A stretch of 64,000 nt of DNA from Haliotis asinina. Its lineage: Eukaryota > Mollusca > Gastropoda > Lepetellida > Haliotidae. Each line of letters begins with the position of its first letter. The first letter of the stretch is position 1. Shown in pieces: positions 21,366 through 32,545 of this stretch. The stretch lies in the NCBI RefSeq assembly GCF_037392515.1, contig NC_090283.1, positions 27,668,249-27,732,248 of the forward strand, in the 5' to 3' direction. The notes below the pieces were generated by a model. It ran no database searches. It was not told the DNA's origin and saw only the letters and a list, made by a program, of their open reading frames with translations. A program made the position numbers and the translations under genes.

Positions 21366-22247
21366 TCATGAGAGCGCATTGACAGCTTTCATGTCAGCAG
21401 AGCAGCGCCAACCACCTCCACCCTTCGGCACAAGAACACATGATGAACTCCATGGACTGTCACTGGGTTCAATAATGTCATTGTCCAGCATGTATTTCAC
21501 TTCTTTCCACAGAATTTCACGCTTCACTGGATTCATCCGATAAGGCTGTTGTTTTACAGGCACAGCATCACCTACATCTATATCATGGCTAACAACATCA
21601 GTTCGACCAGGCACATCCAGAAACAAGTGAGAGAACTCATGAATCAAATCTGACATTTGAACTTTCTGCTCCGGGGATAAATGTGATAGTTTCTCATCAA
21701 GGTGAGCTAACACATCAGAATTTCTCAACTTTGGTGAAACATTATCTCTAAGAACATCAAACTTCACATTGCTAACACAATCATCAATGTTGACAACATT
21801 TTCACATTTGTCTTTAGTACAATCAGTATCTGGAGAGAGTGTGGCAATACAATTGACATGTTTGGTTTCTAGTCTTTCATGATTTTTCTTAATCATGTTC
21901 ACATGACACAATCTCTTTTGTTTACGACAACCAGGCGTCAGGACTACATAATCTGTGTCGCTAACCTTTTTGTCAACAACATATGGACCTTGATATCTTG
22001 CTCTCAGTGGGTGACCAGGAATGGGAAGCAAAACTAATACTTTCTCACCACAAGTGAAATTTTTCTCTTTTGGCTTTCTATCATTGTTAAGCTTCATTTT
22101 TTCTTGTGAAACTTTCCAGTTTTTTTTCCTGGCCAACTCACTTGCTTTTGATAGTCTGTCCCTAAATGTAGACACATAGTGTAAGAGATTGATCTCAGGT
22201 CTGTCACTGAGCCATTGTTCTTTTAAGTGTTTCAGTGGCCCCCACAC
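21366..22247 (-). pseudogene. Integrase C-terminus to RT start, fossil pol segment
   Basis: The open stretch begins with the end of the integrase core and its C-terminal domain (GEKVLVLLPIPGHPLRARYQ, CHVNMIKKNHERL). It continues after a spacer of about 80 residues into an RT N-terminus (SPEQKVQMSDLIHEFSHLF, QQPYRMNPVKREILWKEV, DIIEPSDSPWSSSCVLVPK). This shows directly that integrase precedes RT. It is part of the broken LTR element at 20676-25087. Confidence 0.85.
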
Positions 22248-24179
22248 ACTGTGACCAAATACAAGTTCAAAGGGGCTAAACCCTAAGCTTTCATGAACTG
22301 ACTATCTGACAACAAACAACAACAAATGCACACCCTCATCCCATTCCTTCTCTGTCTCAAAACAATATGGCTTGATCATATTTTTCAAAGTTTGATGAAA
22401 CCCCTCTAAAGCTCCCTGTGATGATAAGCACTAGACTTAACTCGCTTAATACCTAACTGGTACATAGCTTGTTGAAACACCTTAGACATAAAATATGAGC
22501 TGAACAACATCTGGCAAACCAACTAAGGTGAAAAACTTAATCAAATCCTTGACAATCACAGGAGAAGTGGAATTGCTTCAGGAAATCTGGTAGAAGCACA
22601 CATGACTGAGAGTAAATACTGATTACCAGACTTAGTCTTAGGTAGTGGACGAACACAATCAATAACTCTACTCAAAGGTTCCTCAAAAGCTGATACAGGT
22701 TTCAAGGGAGCGGAAGGAATTTTCTGATTTGGTTTTCCAACAATTTGGCAAGCATGACATGTCTTACAAAATTCAGCCACATCCTGTCTCAAACTGGGCC
22801 AAAAGAAATGTGTCAACATTTTCTCACAAGTTTTGTTTACGCTCAAATGACCTGCCATGAGACTTTCATGTGCCAGTGAAAGTACGTTTTTGAAATAATT
22901 TCAGTACCACAATTTGATTGTACAATTTCCATTTATCCTCCACAGGGACATCCGGCGACCTATATTTTATCATCAGAACACTATCCTTGTAGTAATAACA
23001 AACTGGAACCTTGCTAACCTCCTCAAAAGAAACAGCCTTACTAGCCAACTTCTGCACTTCAGCATCCTCACCCTGTGAACTAATACGCTGCTCTCTAGAA
23101 AGAAAATGTTCACCACCTGACAAACTATCTGACTTATCAAGAAGACCTGAAGAGCTACTACTCTCTGAAGATAAGTCACCTATCTCTACCTCACACAAAG
23201 AATGATCCATGAATGTACCTGACAAATCATAAATGGCATCATTCTGCAAAGAAGTCTTGGAAGAAACTGCCTTTCAACATTGAACGAGCCACTGCACAAG
23301 AAAGAAAAATATCTGGAAATTCATCCTCCCATTTTTCTTTACTAAATAAACTCTCCGGCAAAACAGTGACAATTAGATCAGCACCAACTTTGGCCCACAT
23401 AAGATCATTACCGATCAACAAATCGACACCCGGAACTGGGAGAGAGTAAAAAACACTTTCACCTCACATGAAACCAGATCTTAAGTCAAATTCACAAAAT
23501 GGAGAAGAGCAGAAGAATTGCCTTCTATACCCTGAAGCAAAACATCTGAGTGACCCAGAACCCTTGTAAACAAAGGGCAAAAACTGCTATCAAACTACAG
23601 AATCTGGAGACTTACTCCCACAAACAAAACTCTCCTCAGAACCAGACACAAAAGCATTTGGGGAACCCGTAGCCTGATTTCTAAACTGGAGTTTGTAACG
23701 TGCAGACATCAAATGACGTGAAGTCTTACAATGCGCATAAACAGGATCAGAACCACTGGTAGTCTTAGGCTTAGACTGAAAAGTATGTGACTGCTTGCTA
23801 CTAGGATTTGAACCTGTTCTAACACCAATGTAACCTGCATGTCCTAAAGTCTTAACCGGGGAAAAGCCCTATTGGCCAGAAAACTTTGTATTACCTGGAG
23901 ACGTAAAAGAACTCTTGTGAGTCAAACAATAATCATCTGCCAACATTGCTGCCTTATGAAAGTCATCAACCTTTTGTTCATCCAAATAAGTCTTAAGGTC
24001 AGCATGAACACTCTGCTTGAAATCTTCCATAAACACTAACTGTCTCAAACCATCAAAATTTGTGACTTCCTTAGACCCACACCACCTGTCAAACAATGTT
24101 TCCTTTTCTCTAGGAAACTCTACAAAAGTCTCATTGTCCCTTTTGTGAGCATTTCTGACGATAAGCCTCAGGCACTGGC

Positions 24180-24930
24180 TCATAAGCTTTCAAATGGGTA
24201 CTCTTGTTGTACTGACAAAGCTGAATATCCATCCTGAGCTTGATCCTTCAAAACTGTTCGCAATAGCATAGTCCAATACTCCCTAGGCCACTTGAGATTT
24301 TCAGCAACTTTCTCAAAATATAGAAAATATTTGTCTACTTCTTTCCCATTAAAAGGGGGTACAAGCCTAGCATGCCTTGCAATGTCAAATGTCTGGAACC
24401 ATTTCCAGGAATCTGAGGGTTGAGAAGGGTTTTCATGTTTTTTCAGAACAATTCCTTTGTCATTTTGCAATTTCTTAAATTCTAGTTCCTTTCTGTCTCT
24501 CCATCTCCATCTCAAACTTTTTCATTTCCCTTTCGTATTTTTCTTTTTCTTTCTCCATTTGAAACTTTTTCATTTCCATTTCTCTGTCATTTTCTATTTC
24601 AATCCTTTTCAGTTCTTCCTGTATTCTATTTTCTTCTTTTTGAATTTGTAATCGAATTTCAAGTTTCCTTATTTCTAATTGATCTGAACCTTCCTCTGGC
24701 ACCATTTCCAAAACATCATCTTCAAAAATTCCCTCATGTACATAATGATTCAACACAATTTTCAAAATTTGAAATTTTCTCATTGCAGGTTTGGCATCAA
24801 GTTTGAGATGTGAAGAAATTTGCAATAAATCTGATTTCCTCAACTGACTGATTGTCTCAAAGTCAGGGAACAATACAAACTTCTCAAGTTCAAACACCAT
24901 TTTGCTGGTTCCACAATAAACTTGTTGCAA
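24180..24930 (-). pseudogene. Gag-region fossil with coiled coil
   Basis: Two fossil gag stretches encode an N-terminal region followed by a long charged coiled coil (Met/Lys/Glu-rich, about residues 75-150). A helical segment typical of gypsy-type gag then follows (FDIARHARLVPPFNGKEVDK, YFLYFEKVAENLKWP). It belongs to the LTR fossil. Confidence 0.7.
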
Positions 24931-25087
24931 AATTGCATAAATTTGAAATAAATTTCACAAATGGTCTCGGATGTCAAATGAATTCTCTCCCGGACGAGGC
25001 CCCAATTTTCTTACAGTTAAGAATTTGCGGTGACAAAAGGTGTAAGAAATCCCCCGTGAACCAGCAAAACAGAACAAAGACAAGTTG

Positions 25088-25690
25088 AAACGGATGTACT
25101 GGTTGAAATGGGTGGGTTTTCTGTAGACTGTGGTTTAGATCCTTACACCCTTACCAAACCAAAAGTGACTACAACCAAATGATGAGAAGTATATATACAT
25201 AGTATGTTTTGACAAACAGCTAATTGACATCAACAACACGTAACTGAATAAGAACTGGTTCATTGGGAGAGGTACAATTGTTACTGGGGGACTAAAACAA
25301 CATATGGAACGTGTGATAAAGCCAATAAACAAGTTGGGATTAATTTGTAACAACAAGTAACACAAGAGTTACAATTAATCCTGTAGATCACTCTAGAGAG
25401 TGACCCTGACTAAGTTGGTGGGGTTCTGGTGGAGGCTCATGAAGAAATGTTGTAGGTAGGTGCTAAAGCGCATGTTCTATGTCATGACTACTGGAGTAAA
25501 GGTTCTTGGTGCGCGGGTCAGGTTTGAGATGTCGCTAGATTACGTTTGGGGGTGGGGTTGTGTTCAAATGGATGTAGTGATTGAAATGGGTGGGTTTTCT
25601 ATAGACAGTGGTTTGGATCTTTGATCTCTGGATACATGGACATCTTGGAAGTGGAGTTTCATGTCGTTCTGTTTCCATAATGAACTTGAA
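25088..25690 (-). mobile_element. Penelope-like element fragments (RT C-terminus and tail)
   Basis: The minus-strand translation of 25560-25625 contains TTVYRKPTHFNHYIHLN, a hallmark of Penelope RT (TxVYRKPTHT.xYL). The same motif recurs at 25088-25131. The stretch 25131-25200 matches the PLE tail at 20612-20675 and 26920-26960. The pieces are therefore rearranged or tandem copies of one family, as Penelope elements often are. Nothing here is complete. Confidence 0.7.
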
Positions 25691-25721
25691 ATATCTCCAA
25701 ACTGACCAAGCCTGAATCTGC

Positions 25722-26430
25722 TCCCATCAGAATCCCAGCACCCTATATCGACCTCCCATCAGAATCTCAGCACCCTATATCGACCTCCCATTAGAATCTC
25801 AGCACCATATATAGACCTCCCATCAGAATCTCAGTACGCTATATCGACCTCCTATCATAACCACAGTACCCTATACAGACCTCCCATCAGAATCTCAGCA
25901 CTCTATACAGACCTCCAATTAGAATCACAGTACCCTATATACACTTCCCATAAGATTCTCAGTTTCCTATATCAAACTCCCATCAGAATCACAGTACCCT
26001 ACATCGACCTCCCATTAGAATCTCAGTACCTCATACAGACCTCCCATCAGAATCTCAGTACCCTATATAGACTTCCCATTAGAATCTCAGCACCCCATAT
26101 AGACCTCCCATCAGAATCTCAGCACCCTATATCAACCTCATATCAGAATCACAGGACCCTATATAGACCTCCCATCAGAATCTCAGTACCTCATACAGAC
26201 CTCCCATCAGTACCCTATATAGACCTCCCATTAGAATCTCGGCACCCCATATAGACCTCCCATCAGAATCTCAGCACCCTATATCAACCTCATATCAGAA
26301 TCACAGGACCCTACATAGACCTCCCATCAGAATCTCAGTACCTCAAACAGACCTCCCATCAGAATCACAGCACCTTATGTAGACCTCCCATCAGAATCAC
26401 TGGACCCTATATAGACCTCCCATCAGATCA
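25722..26430. repeat. 32-bp minisatellite, about 22 copies
   Basis: The unit reads 'tcagcaccctatatcgacct' then cccatcagaatc, with frequent variants (accctatatag/acctcatacag). It lies exactly between two Penelope-like pieces in opposite orientation. No open frame of interest. Confidence 0.93.
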
Positions 26431-26435
26431 GCAGA

Positions 26436-27060
26436 ATACTCATGTTAAACACCAAACAGGCATCGAAACCATCTTCACTGAGTCTCCAACCCTCAGAACC
26501 ATCCTCAAGCCAAAGGCCATAACCCATCATCCGAACAGCAACCCCAAATTGACCTACAAAATGAATTATGAATGCATAATACATACAGGTGAAACTTACA
26601 GTCCCGTTAATACAAGCATAAAAGAACATACAGCCTCAACAGATAGTAAAACAGACAGTAACCAGTAAACCATCTAAGATCACCAACAAATATAGTAACT
26701 TGGTTGTAGTCACTTTGAGCATGATAACGATGTAAGACTCTACACTTACGTCTAATTATTACTTAATAACAAAATGTACAGAAAATACACACTCTAACAA
26801 TGTATGACTCTTATGTAGGTGAAACCTACAGTCCCATTAATACAAGCATAAAAGAACATACAGCCTCAACAGACTGTAAAGCAGACAGTAAATCAGTCAT
26901 CCAAGATCACAAACAAATATAGTAACTTGGTTGTAGTCACTTTGAGCATGATAACGGTGTGAGATTCTACACTGAAACGTCGCCAAATGCAATAATGAAG
27001 CAGTTGACATCAATAAAGTTGTATGTTTCAACTTTTCCTCACCAACCTCTAGAATGCCGA
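26436..27060 (+). mobile_element. Penelope-like element 3' end (GIY-YIG region), partly duplicated
   Basis: The plus-strand translation of 26460-26660 gives TIFTESPTLRTILKPKA, then LTYKMNYECIIHTGETYSPV and NTSIKEHTASTDSKTD. This is the end of Penelope RT and the start of its GIY-YIG endonuclease; the Y-(I)G of the second motif is degraded to HTG. The block 26578-26760 recurs at 26816-26975 (gtgaaacctacagtcccatt, aagcataaaagaacatacag), a tandem duplication. The tail runs past aaagttgtatgtttcaac. Confidence 0.75.
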
Positions 27061-27589
27061 TCAAACAATGTTTGTCATATTTGGATATGAAGTGTAACCA
27101 CAGTAACTGTGACACATGTTTGGTATGATGACGCTTGCCACTTTTGGTTGTACAGATGAATAATAGAGTGAGTGACATTAGTTTTACGTCGCTCTCAGCA
27201 ATATACTAGACATATGGAGGGTGAAAAATAGAGTTGTATATGGACATAGGAGTGTAACTGACAGACACATAATCTTAATAAAGTAAACACAATAAATTCA
27301 CATTATGTAAAGTGACATAAGATTCATAAATGGTGATTTGAACCCAATTATTTCACAATATATTCACATTTCAGTATCACATACTTACCAATAGAATGCC
27401 TCCAAGCATGTAATGTCGTCTGCTCTTTGAATATCAGGTAAAACTATCAGTGATGACAAGTTTTGTATTCAATTTGGAGAAGACAGCCCTGTAAAATTCT
27501 CTGCATAATAGGTGAAAGACAAGGATATAAACTCGTTCATTTCTTCGGTGCAAGTATTTTAACTTTCATGAAAATCTTAATACGAATGT

Positions 27590-27865
27590 CTGTAATGGCG
27601 GTGTGCTCACTCTTTCATTCACAATGTTGGGCTAACGTTGAAATAACTTTGTGAAATAGATATAAAATCAGGAAAAATAGGCATAGTTTTCAAATGTTGG
27701 TTCAAAGTCACCGTTATTTTTAAGTCATTAAGATAACGTTGGGCCTTTGGTGTAAAACCGTTGGCCAACCAACCAGCCATATACTAACACTGGGCCAACA
27801 AACCTTTGCTATCTAGAATATAGCTTGAAGAGTGCTGAATGTGGCGTTAAACAATAAACCAACCA
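27590..27865. repeat. Repeat with 'TTGGGCC' motifs and 'tttgctatcta' terminus, plus SINE scrap
   Basis: Contains 'caatgttgggctaacgttga', 'gataacgttgggcctttggt' and 'actgggccaacaaacctttg' followed by ctatcta. The end is inverted relative to the 'cccagatagcat' terminus at 19667. A scrap of family B (gaagagtgctgaatgtggcg) follows at about 27830. Confidence 0.55.
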
Positions 27866-27904
27866 TCCTTTATGTATTGGTTTACATTTCAGTTAAATTA
27901 ACTT

Positions 27905-28905
27905 AGATCGAATCCTACAGCGACACACATGTACATATCCCTCTTGTCTTGCACCTATATGTTAGAAACCCATCGCAGACACAAGCGTATTGAGGTTGTT
28001 ATGTTCAATGACACTAGCAATGAAAACATCCCACTAAGGTACATCAAGCTAGGTGGGTTACATAACCTTGTGTTCAGATTTCAGAGATGCCTTTAACACA
28101 AGCACGTAACTTCTTAAAGCCTAATGAGAACACACGAATATAATTACCTTCTTGGTGTCTCTATTCGTGCAAAGTCGCCAGAAGAAAATGCTGACTCCGG
28201 CCAGCGGACTTTGAGCTCTGGATGCACAAATTCATTGAGCGCTTGAGTCGCGAATCAGGTGAAAGTTTACTGTTTTCACACGTGATCATACAGTTCCCGT
28301 TGAAATAAATGAGTTAGTTTTAAGGAAGTTTTAATCACTAGTCAGTAAAATGACGTAAGGGGGCACCAGAAATGGGCTTGACATATTGTATTTATGTATT
28401 GCCTTCAGAGTGACGAGTGAACACAACTACGAGGGTATCTCAAACCACCCCAAATTTCACACACCCAATAACTACACCGATACTCCGGTAAACATACCCA
28501 CATCTCCCATGCAAACAAACGACACACACGTTTGTATGTGTATCAAATGTATCATAGTCTGCTAAAGAATTATTTGTCTTGTGACTGACCTGCATATCCA
28601 ACTGAAAACGTTCCCCGTATTGCACAGTCGTCTCTATTGACAACAGAGGCAGTTGAAACGTTGTGACCTGGCTATTCATTAGATGCTTTTGACCCCATAT
28701 TTGGGCCCATATTTGGTAGCTGAATACTTGTATTCAGGTATGGTGAAGAGAGGTTTGAAATACTGTATCGATTGTCGGCTGTAGTCAATTCTCACCTAAC
28801 CAAGCAGGGACCTTCGTGTTACTGCGATCTCAACAGTATTTCAGTATTTTTGTGGTGTGTTGCGGTTGAGAGAAGAATGTCATAGTGTTACCCACGAATG
28901 ATCGA
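27905..28905 (+). repeat. Dispersed repeat R1, copy B (uninterrupted)
   Basis: Aligns with copy A at 13433-15260 but without the SINE and LINE. Shared blocks include 'gaggttgttatgttcaatga', 'aaaacatcccactaaggtac' and 'taattaccttcttggtgtct'. Its second half (28498-28905) is repeated immediately downstream. A minus family A SINE scrap seems embedded near 28310-28430. Confidence 0.8.
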
Positions 28906-28926
28906 AGTCTTTTCCAGCACTTTTAC

Positions 28927-29313
28927 CCAGCAAACAAACGACACATACCCTTGACACTGAACATATCCAAGCCGCTAAAGAATTATGTGTCTAGTGACTG
29001 ACCTGCATATCCAACTGAAAAAGTCCCCTGGGTCTCGCAATTGTCTGTATTGACAACAGAGGCATGTGAATGGCTGTGACCTAGATATTCACCCAGAGCA
29101 TTTGACCCCATATCTGGGAGCTGTATACCGTTCTATTTAACTGTGGTGAATGTATGGGAGCTTTGAAAAACAGTTTCCATTGTTGATAATAACTATCACC
29201 TAACCAAGCAGGGACCTTCGTGGCATTGCAATCGAGGGAGTCTCTTTCAACAGTATTTCAGTATTTTTGCAGTGTGTTACAGTTCAGGGAAAGAATGTGA
29301 TCGTACTACCCAC
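28927..29313 (+). repeat. Dispersed repeat R1, copy C (tandem duplicate of the end of copy B)
   Basis: Matches 28498-28905 through 'aaacaaacgacacatacc', 'gtgactgacctgcatatcca', 'ccaagcagggaccttcgtg' and 'caacagtatttcagtatttt'. The offset is about 420 bp. Small indels and substitutions show that the duplication is not recent. Confidence 0.85.
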
Positions 29314-30229
29314 CAACTTGCACACGTTGCACACGTCTTTGTTGTCACTAACAGAGACACCATTGCAGTGTAAATGTTCAGACAATTAAATACGCTCCTT
29401 ATATTGAGAGATTATTCTTTTGCATTGGTTTTAGCAGCCCAGCTGCAACAGCAAAGGATAAATGAACGTCACGCTTTGTACCCATGTGAGTAACTGATCA
29501 TCGGTGTGATAAGATGATCTGGCTATATCTGTAGGATATATGTATGTTGATTTGACAGAGATATGCAGTTTATCTCGTACAAGGGACTCAACTCGTAAAT
29601 TAGGCTATGGGTGGACGCAGAGAGGCGGTGTAGCGGGACCAAACAACAGTCGGCAGTCGTAATTCATGGTGTCTGTGTTGTCCAGCATCACATCTGAACT
29701 CCTCAGTCGAATTTCGAAATCGTGGATATTTATAGATCAGATCTGACGTATTGAATATTAGTTTACGGTGAAGGTATTAATTCAATTTAGATATCTGAAG
29801 GTCTTCCTTATTTCAGAATGCCATTGCCAAGCCTAACAAACATATTTTACGTCGATTCCGCCAGTCGAGGCGCCAAGGGAAAGGGACATAACTCGATTCG
29901 CCTTGCGTGACATGCACCAAAGTATCTTTCGACATCCAATTGCCACTGTACGCAACGTAACAGTTATTGACTTGACGAGTGTATCACAAATGTTTTGAGG
30001 GACGTTAATGTGCAGATGGCATGCATTTCCGTCATTAAATATAGGTTTCGTAGCACAGACCTGTCAATCAAACTGCCTCTGTTTTTATAACTGCACGCGG
30101 TTGCATACATGTTGTAACCCGCATGTGATAAGTACGTCTTTGGCTTCTCCGAAAGAGTGACGGAGGGAGGTGCATGCGTGCGTACATGAGGGAGGAAGGT
30201 AGGGATGGAGGGAGTGACGGAGTTGAGCT
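29314..30229. other. Intergenic, nothing recognised
   Basis: No supported gene or repeat. The end is GGA-rich (ggagggaggtgcatgcgtgc). Confidence 0.4.
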
Positions 30230-30392
30230 TTTCAGTTGAGTTGACGTCATTTTCAGCAACATCCCAGCATTACCACGGCGGGGGACACCAGAAAGGGCTT
30301 CACACTCTGTACCCATGTGGGGAATCGACCCTGGATTCTCAGCTTGCGAGCGAACGCTTTAACCACCTGGCTACCCAACCACCTCAGACACA
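30230..30392 (-). mobile_element. tRNA-derived SINE (family A)
   Basis: Minus-oriented: ttgacgtcattttcagcaac (degraded tail), 'ggcgggggacaccagaaagg', 'ctgtacccatgtggggaatc' (B-box complement), then 'gctttaaccacctggctacc' and caaccacc (head). Confidence 0.85.
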
Positions 30393-30984
30393 GAGTCTGA
30401 TCTTGTGGTTCCACCGGCAAATCAGTTTTTCCCCATATGAAGTACTTACAAGTACATTGTATGTAACCTACATAAGTATGACTACAGTATCGTCTTACGG
30501 TTTTTACTGCTGCTTCCAGAGACTTGACTTGAGTTTGTTGAGATATTCAAGTGAACACAATTTCTTGTTGAGTAACTTCCCAGCACACATGACTTAACTC
30601 TCAAAGTAGCGACTTCCTTCCTCGCTTGTAACTTCAGTAACGACCTTCAGTATTAACCTAAAAGGCCCAATGTGTATCTTACATTATTGTCGTAACGGTA
30701 TTGTTTTAATACTGACCCGGTAGTAACATCGCAGTTTGTTTAAAGGTAAAGTGTAAAGTTACAGGGACAGTATGCTGCATACAGTATAGTCCAAGGTTAC
30801 TGGTCTGGTACTGGCACAGTAATGAAATACTATAAGGGACCGTTACATTAAAGGGCCACAACAAAGCCAGACCTTACATGGTACATTGTGGGACAATTGA
30901 ATTGCATTATGGGTTCAAAATGTGCCCGCCTTTTATCGTCTGCTGGTTGTGAGGGGTGGAGGTGTCAGCATAACGTTTGGCCAA

Positions 30985-32545
30985 ATATACTCACTACCAA
31001 AAGAAACGCGTTATTCCTCAGTATCTACTGTGACGTACATCTACAGTGTTAAATAGGTTTCTGATGTGTAATGATTCCGATATTGCTGTTTTCCACGGTA
31101 AAAGCAAAATGTTTATCACATATGCAGCATACATGACGTCACACATCACTAAAATGTGAAGTCAGTTATTTTCAATTTGTTCTTGCAGAGACAGGTCGTG
31201 TGCTTAGAATTTTCTTTTTTGCATGATGTTTTTCAGAATATTTTTGCTCTGTGCGATGCAACTTAAGGAACGGATACTGCATAACGTCCACATTCACATT
31301 TTCATACAACAGAGAGCATGCCACGTTTCAGTGCTAACTAACGTCAGTGAACAATACGGAATATTGAGGCAGACTGGAGCATCCAAAGCGTCGCCAGGAA
31401 CACAAAAGTCCACCATCTACTGACTGCTTGACCTCTGTCAACAGACAAACACCTCCGCTGACCACCCTCGTAGCGGACGTACACGCGTAACGTCGCACTG
31501 GCAAGACTGCAACATTGTGACTCGTCATTTGCGGAATCGCTTCGTTCCAGCAACCACAGCAGCCCTTAACGCCACAAGAAGATACAAAAGACGCATCAGC
31601 GACAATACTGTACGTCGCCGTCTCATTCTGGCTGGTTTACGTTCCCGTCGACCATACGTCGGTTCACGTTTGACGAAACGAGATAGACGTGCTCGACTGA
31701 TGTGGCGGCAGTCCATTGCAACTGACGCAAAGTCTTGACCCTTGGTTGAAAGGATTTCGAATTTGTCAGACTTAATGGGTTGTGATTTTCTGTTGGTGAT
31801 CGGAGAGGGCTGATTTGCTGTCAACTTGGGCTGTTGAGGTTTTGTGTTCTTTTAGTTTGCGGATCTCAACGGGACGGACGATTTAACCTATGTAGGAGTC
31901 CCAACATTCACAATTAATTTTGTAGATCACTCCTGTGGGGGGTGCTTTTTCGGGGGGAGGTTACGGTCATTGGCTTGGAGGATGGTCCTGAGGTTTGGAG
32001 ACCCAGTGAAGATGGTGTCGATGCCTGCTCAGCGTTTCAGTAGTCTGTTGAATGTTTGGAAGGTCTTGCCGATATGAGGTAGGGTCGTTCCGGCTTGGTC
32101 AGTTTAGGCTTGTTGTGGAGGGTGGTGGAGATAGTCCTCTTGACTACGTTGCTGGATCGTGAAGACATGTGGCAGGTGGTTCAAGACGGACACACACGCA
32201 TTGCCCCATAACAACATCCAGACCATGGATCGGCCAGCTGTAAGCCCAGACTTGAATCCCATGGAACAAGTCCTTGATGACAAGGAAAGACAAATTCACT
32301 AGCATCGAGTACGCCCAACAACTGCAATGGATTGTTGTTGAAGAATACAACATTTCCAGGAGGTCCATTCGACGTCTTTTCAACAGTATGGGGAGGAGAT
32401 GTGCAGCTGTTGCTGATTCCAGTGGAGTTCACACCTGGTATTGGCGGTAACATTTGTTTCCCTTGAAGGAAACGCATACCTAAAGGGATGCGTTTTGCGA
32501 CTTCCATACTCATTTGACTGACTGTATTTTCATGTCATATGGAGA
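30985..32545 (+). mobile_element. Tc1/mariner-like DNA transposon, interrupted
   Basis: The left part encodes a paired-type DNA-binding domain of a Tc1-like transposase: CDS-like 31340-31735 with VSEQYGILRQTGAS, GRTRVTSHWQD, RHLRNRFVPATTAALNATRR and RSRRPYVGSRLTKRDRRARL. The right part (32160-32450) encodes the C-terminal catalytic end: DRPAVSPDLNPMEQVLDDK, matching the family motif D(W/R)PA(x)SPDLNPIEH. The middle (first catalytic Asp region) is absent and 31738-32130 is Penelope-derived instead. Stops and frameshifts occur in the right part. Proposed ends (actcactaccaaaagaaacg; ggatgcgttttgcgacttcc) are only weakly inverted, so the bounds are approximate. Confidence 0.75.
31738..32130 (-). 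mobile_element. Penelope-like GIY-YIG fragment inside the Tc1-like element
   Basis: The minus-strand translation reads GVIYKINCECWDSYIG, the GIY-YIG signature of Penelope endonucleases. It continues with EIRKLKEHKTSTAQVDSKSA and then ITNRKSQPIKSDKFEILSTK. At its right end, 'ttggcttggaggatggtcct' (about 31971-31990) is the reverse complement of the same family at 26503-26523. The fragment is about 390 bp and is truncated at both ends. Confidence 0.75.

Larger units (their letters stand above)
20676..25087 (-). mobile_element. Ty3/gypsy-class LTR retrotransposon fossil with integrase upstream of RT
   Basis: Broken fossil, roughly ten or more disruptions. Parts on the minus strand, from right to left, are: remainder of the 5' LTR (25011-25087); a primer-binding-like site close to tRNA-Pro (tggggcctcgtccggga, just inside 25010); gag with coiled coil (24930-23869); a protease-region stretch with PGVDLLIGNDLMWAK (about 23440-23240); integrase zinc-binding and core start (22858-22556); integrase C-terminus fused in frame to the start of RT (22247-21366); more RT (about 21310-21045); and 3' LTR (20676 to about 21043). 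Pol order is integrase then RT, as in the Gmr1-like group of Ty3/gypsy elements, not the usual RT-first order. It lies within Penelope-like debris. Confidence 0.85.

Noticed and set aside
25722-26430. CRISPR-like spaced repeats
   Set aside because: Units are contiguous 32-bp minisatellite copies without unique spacers, and the DNA is eukaryotic.
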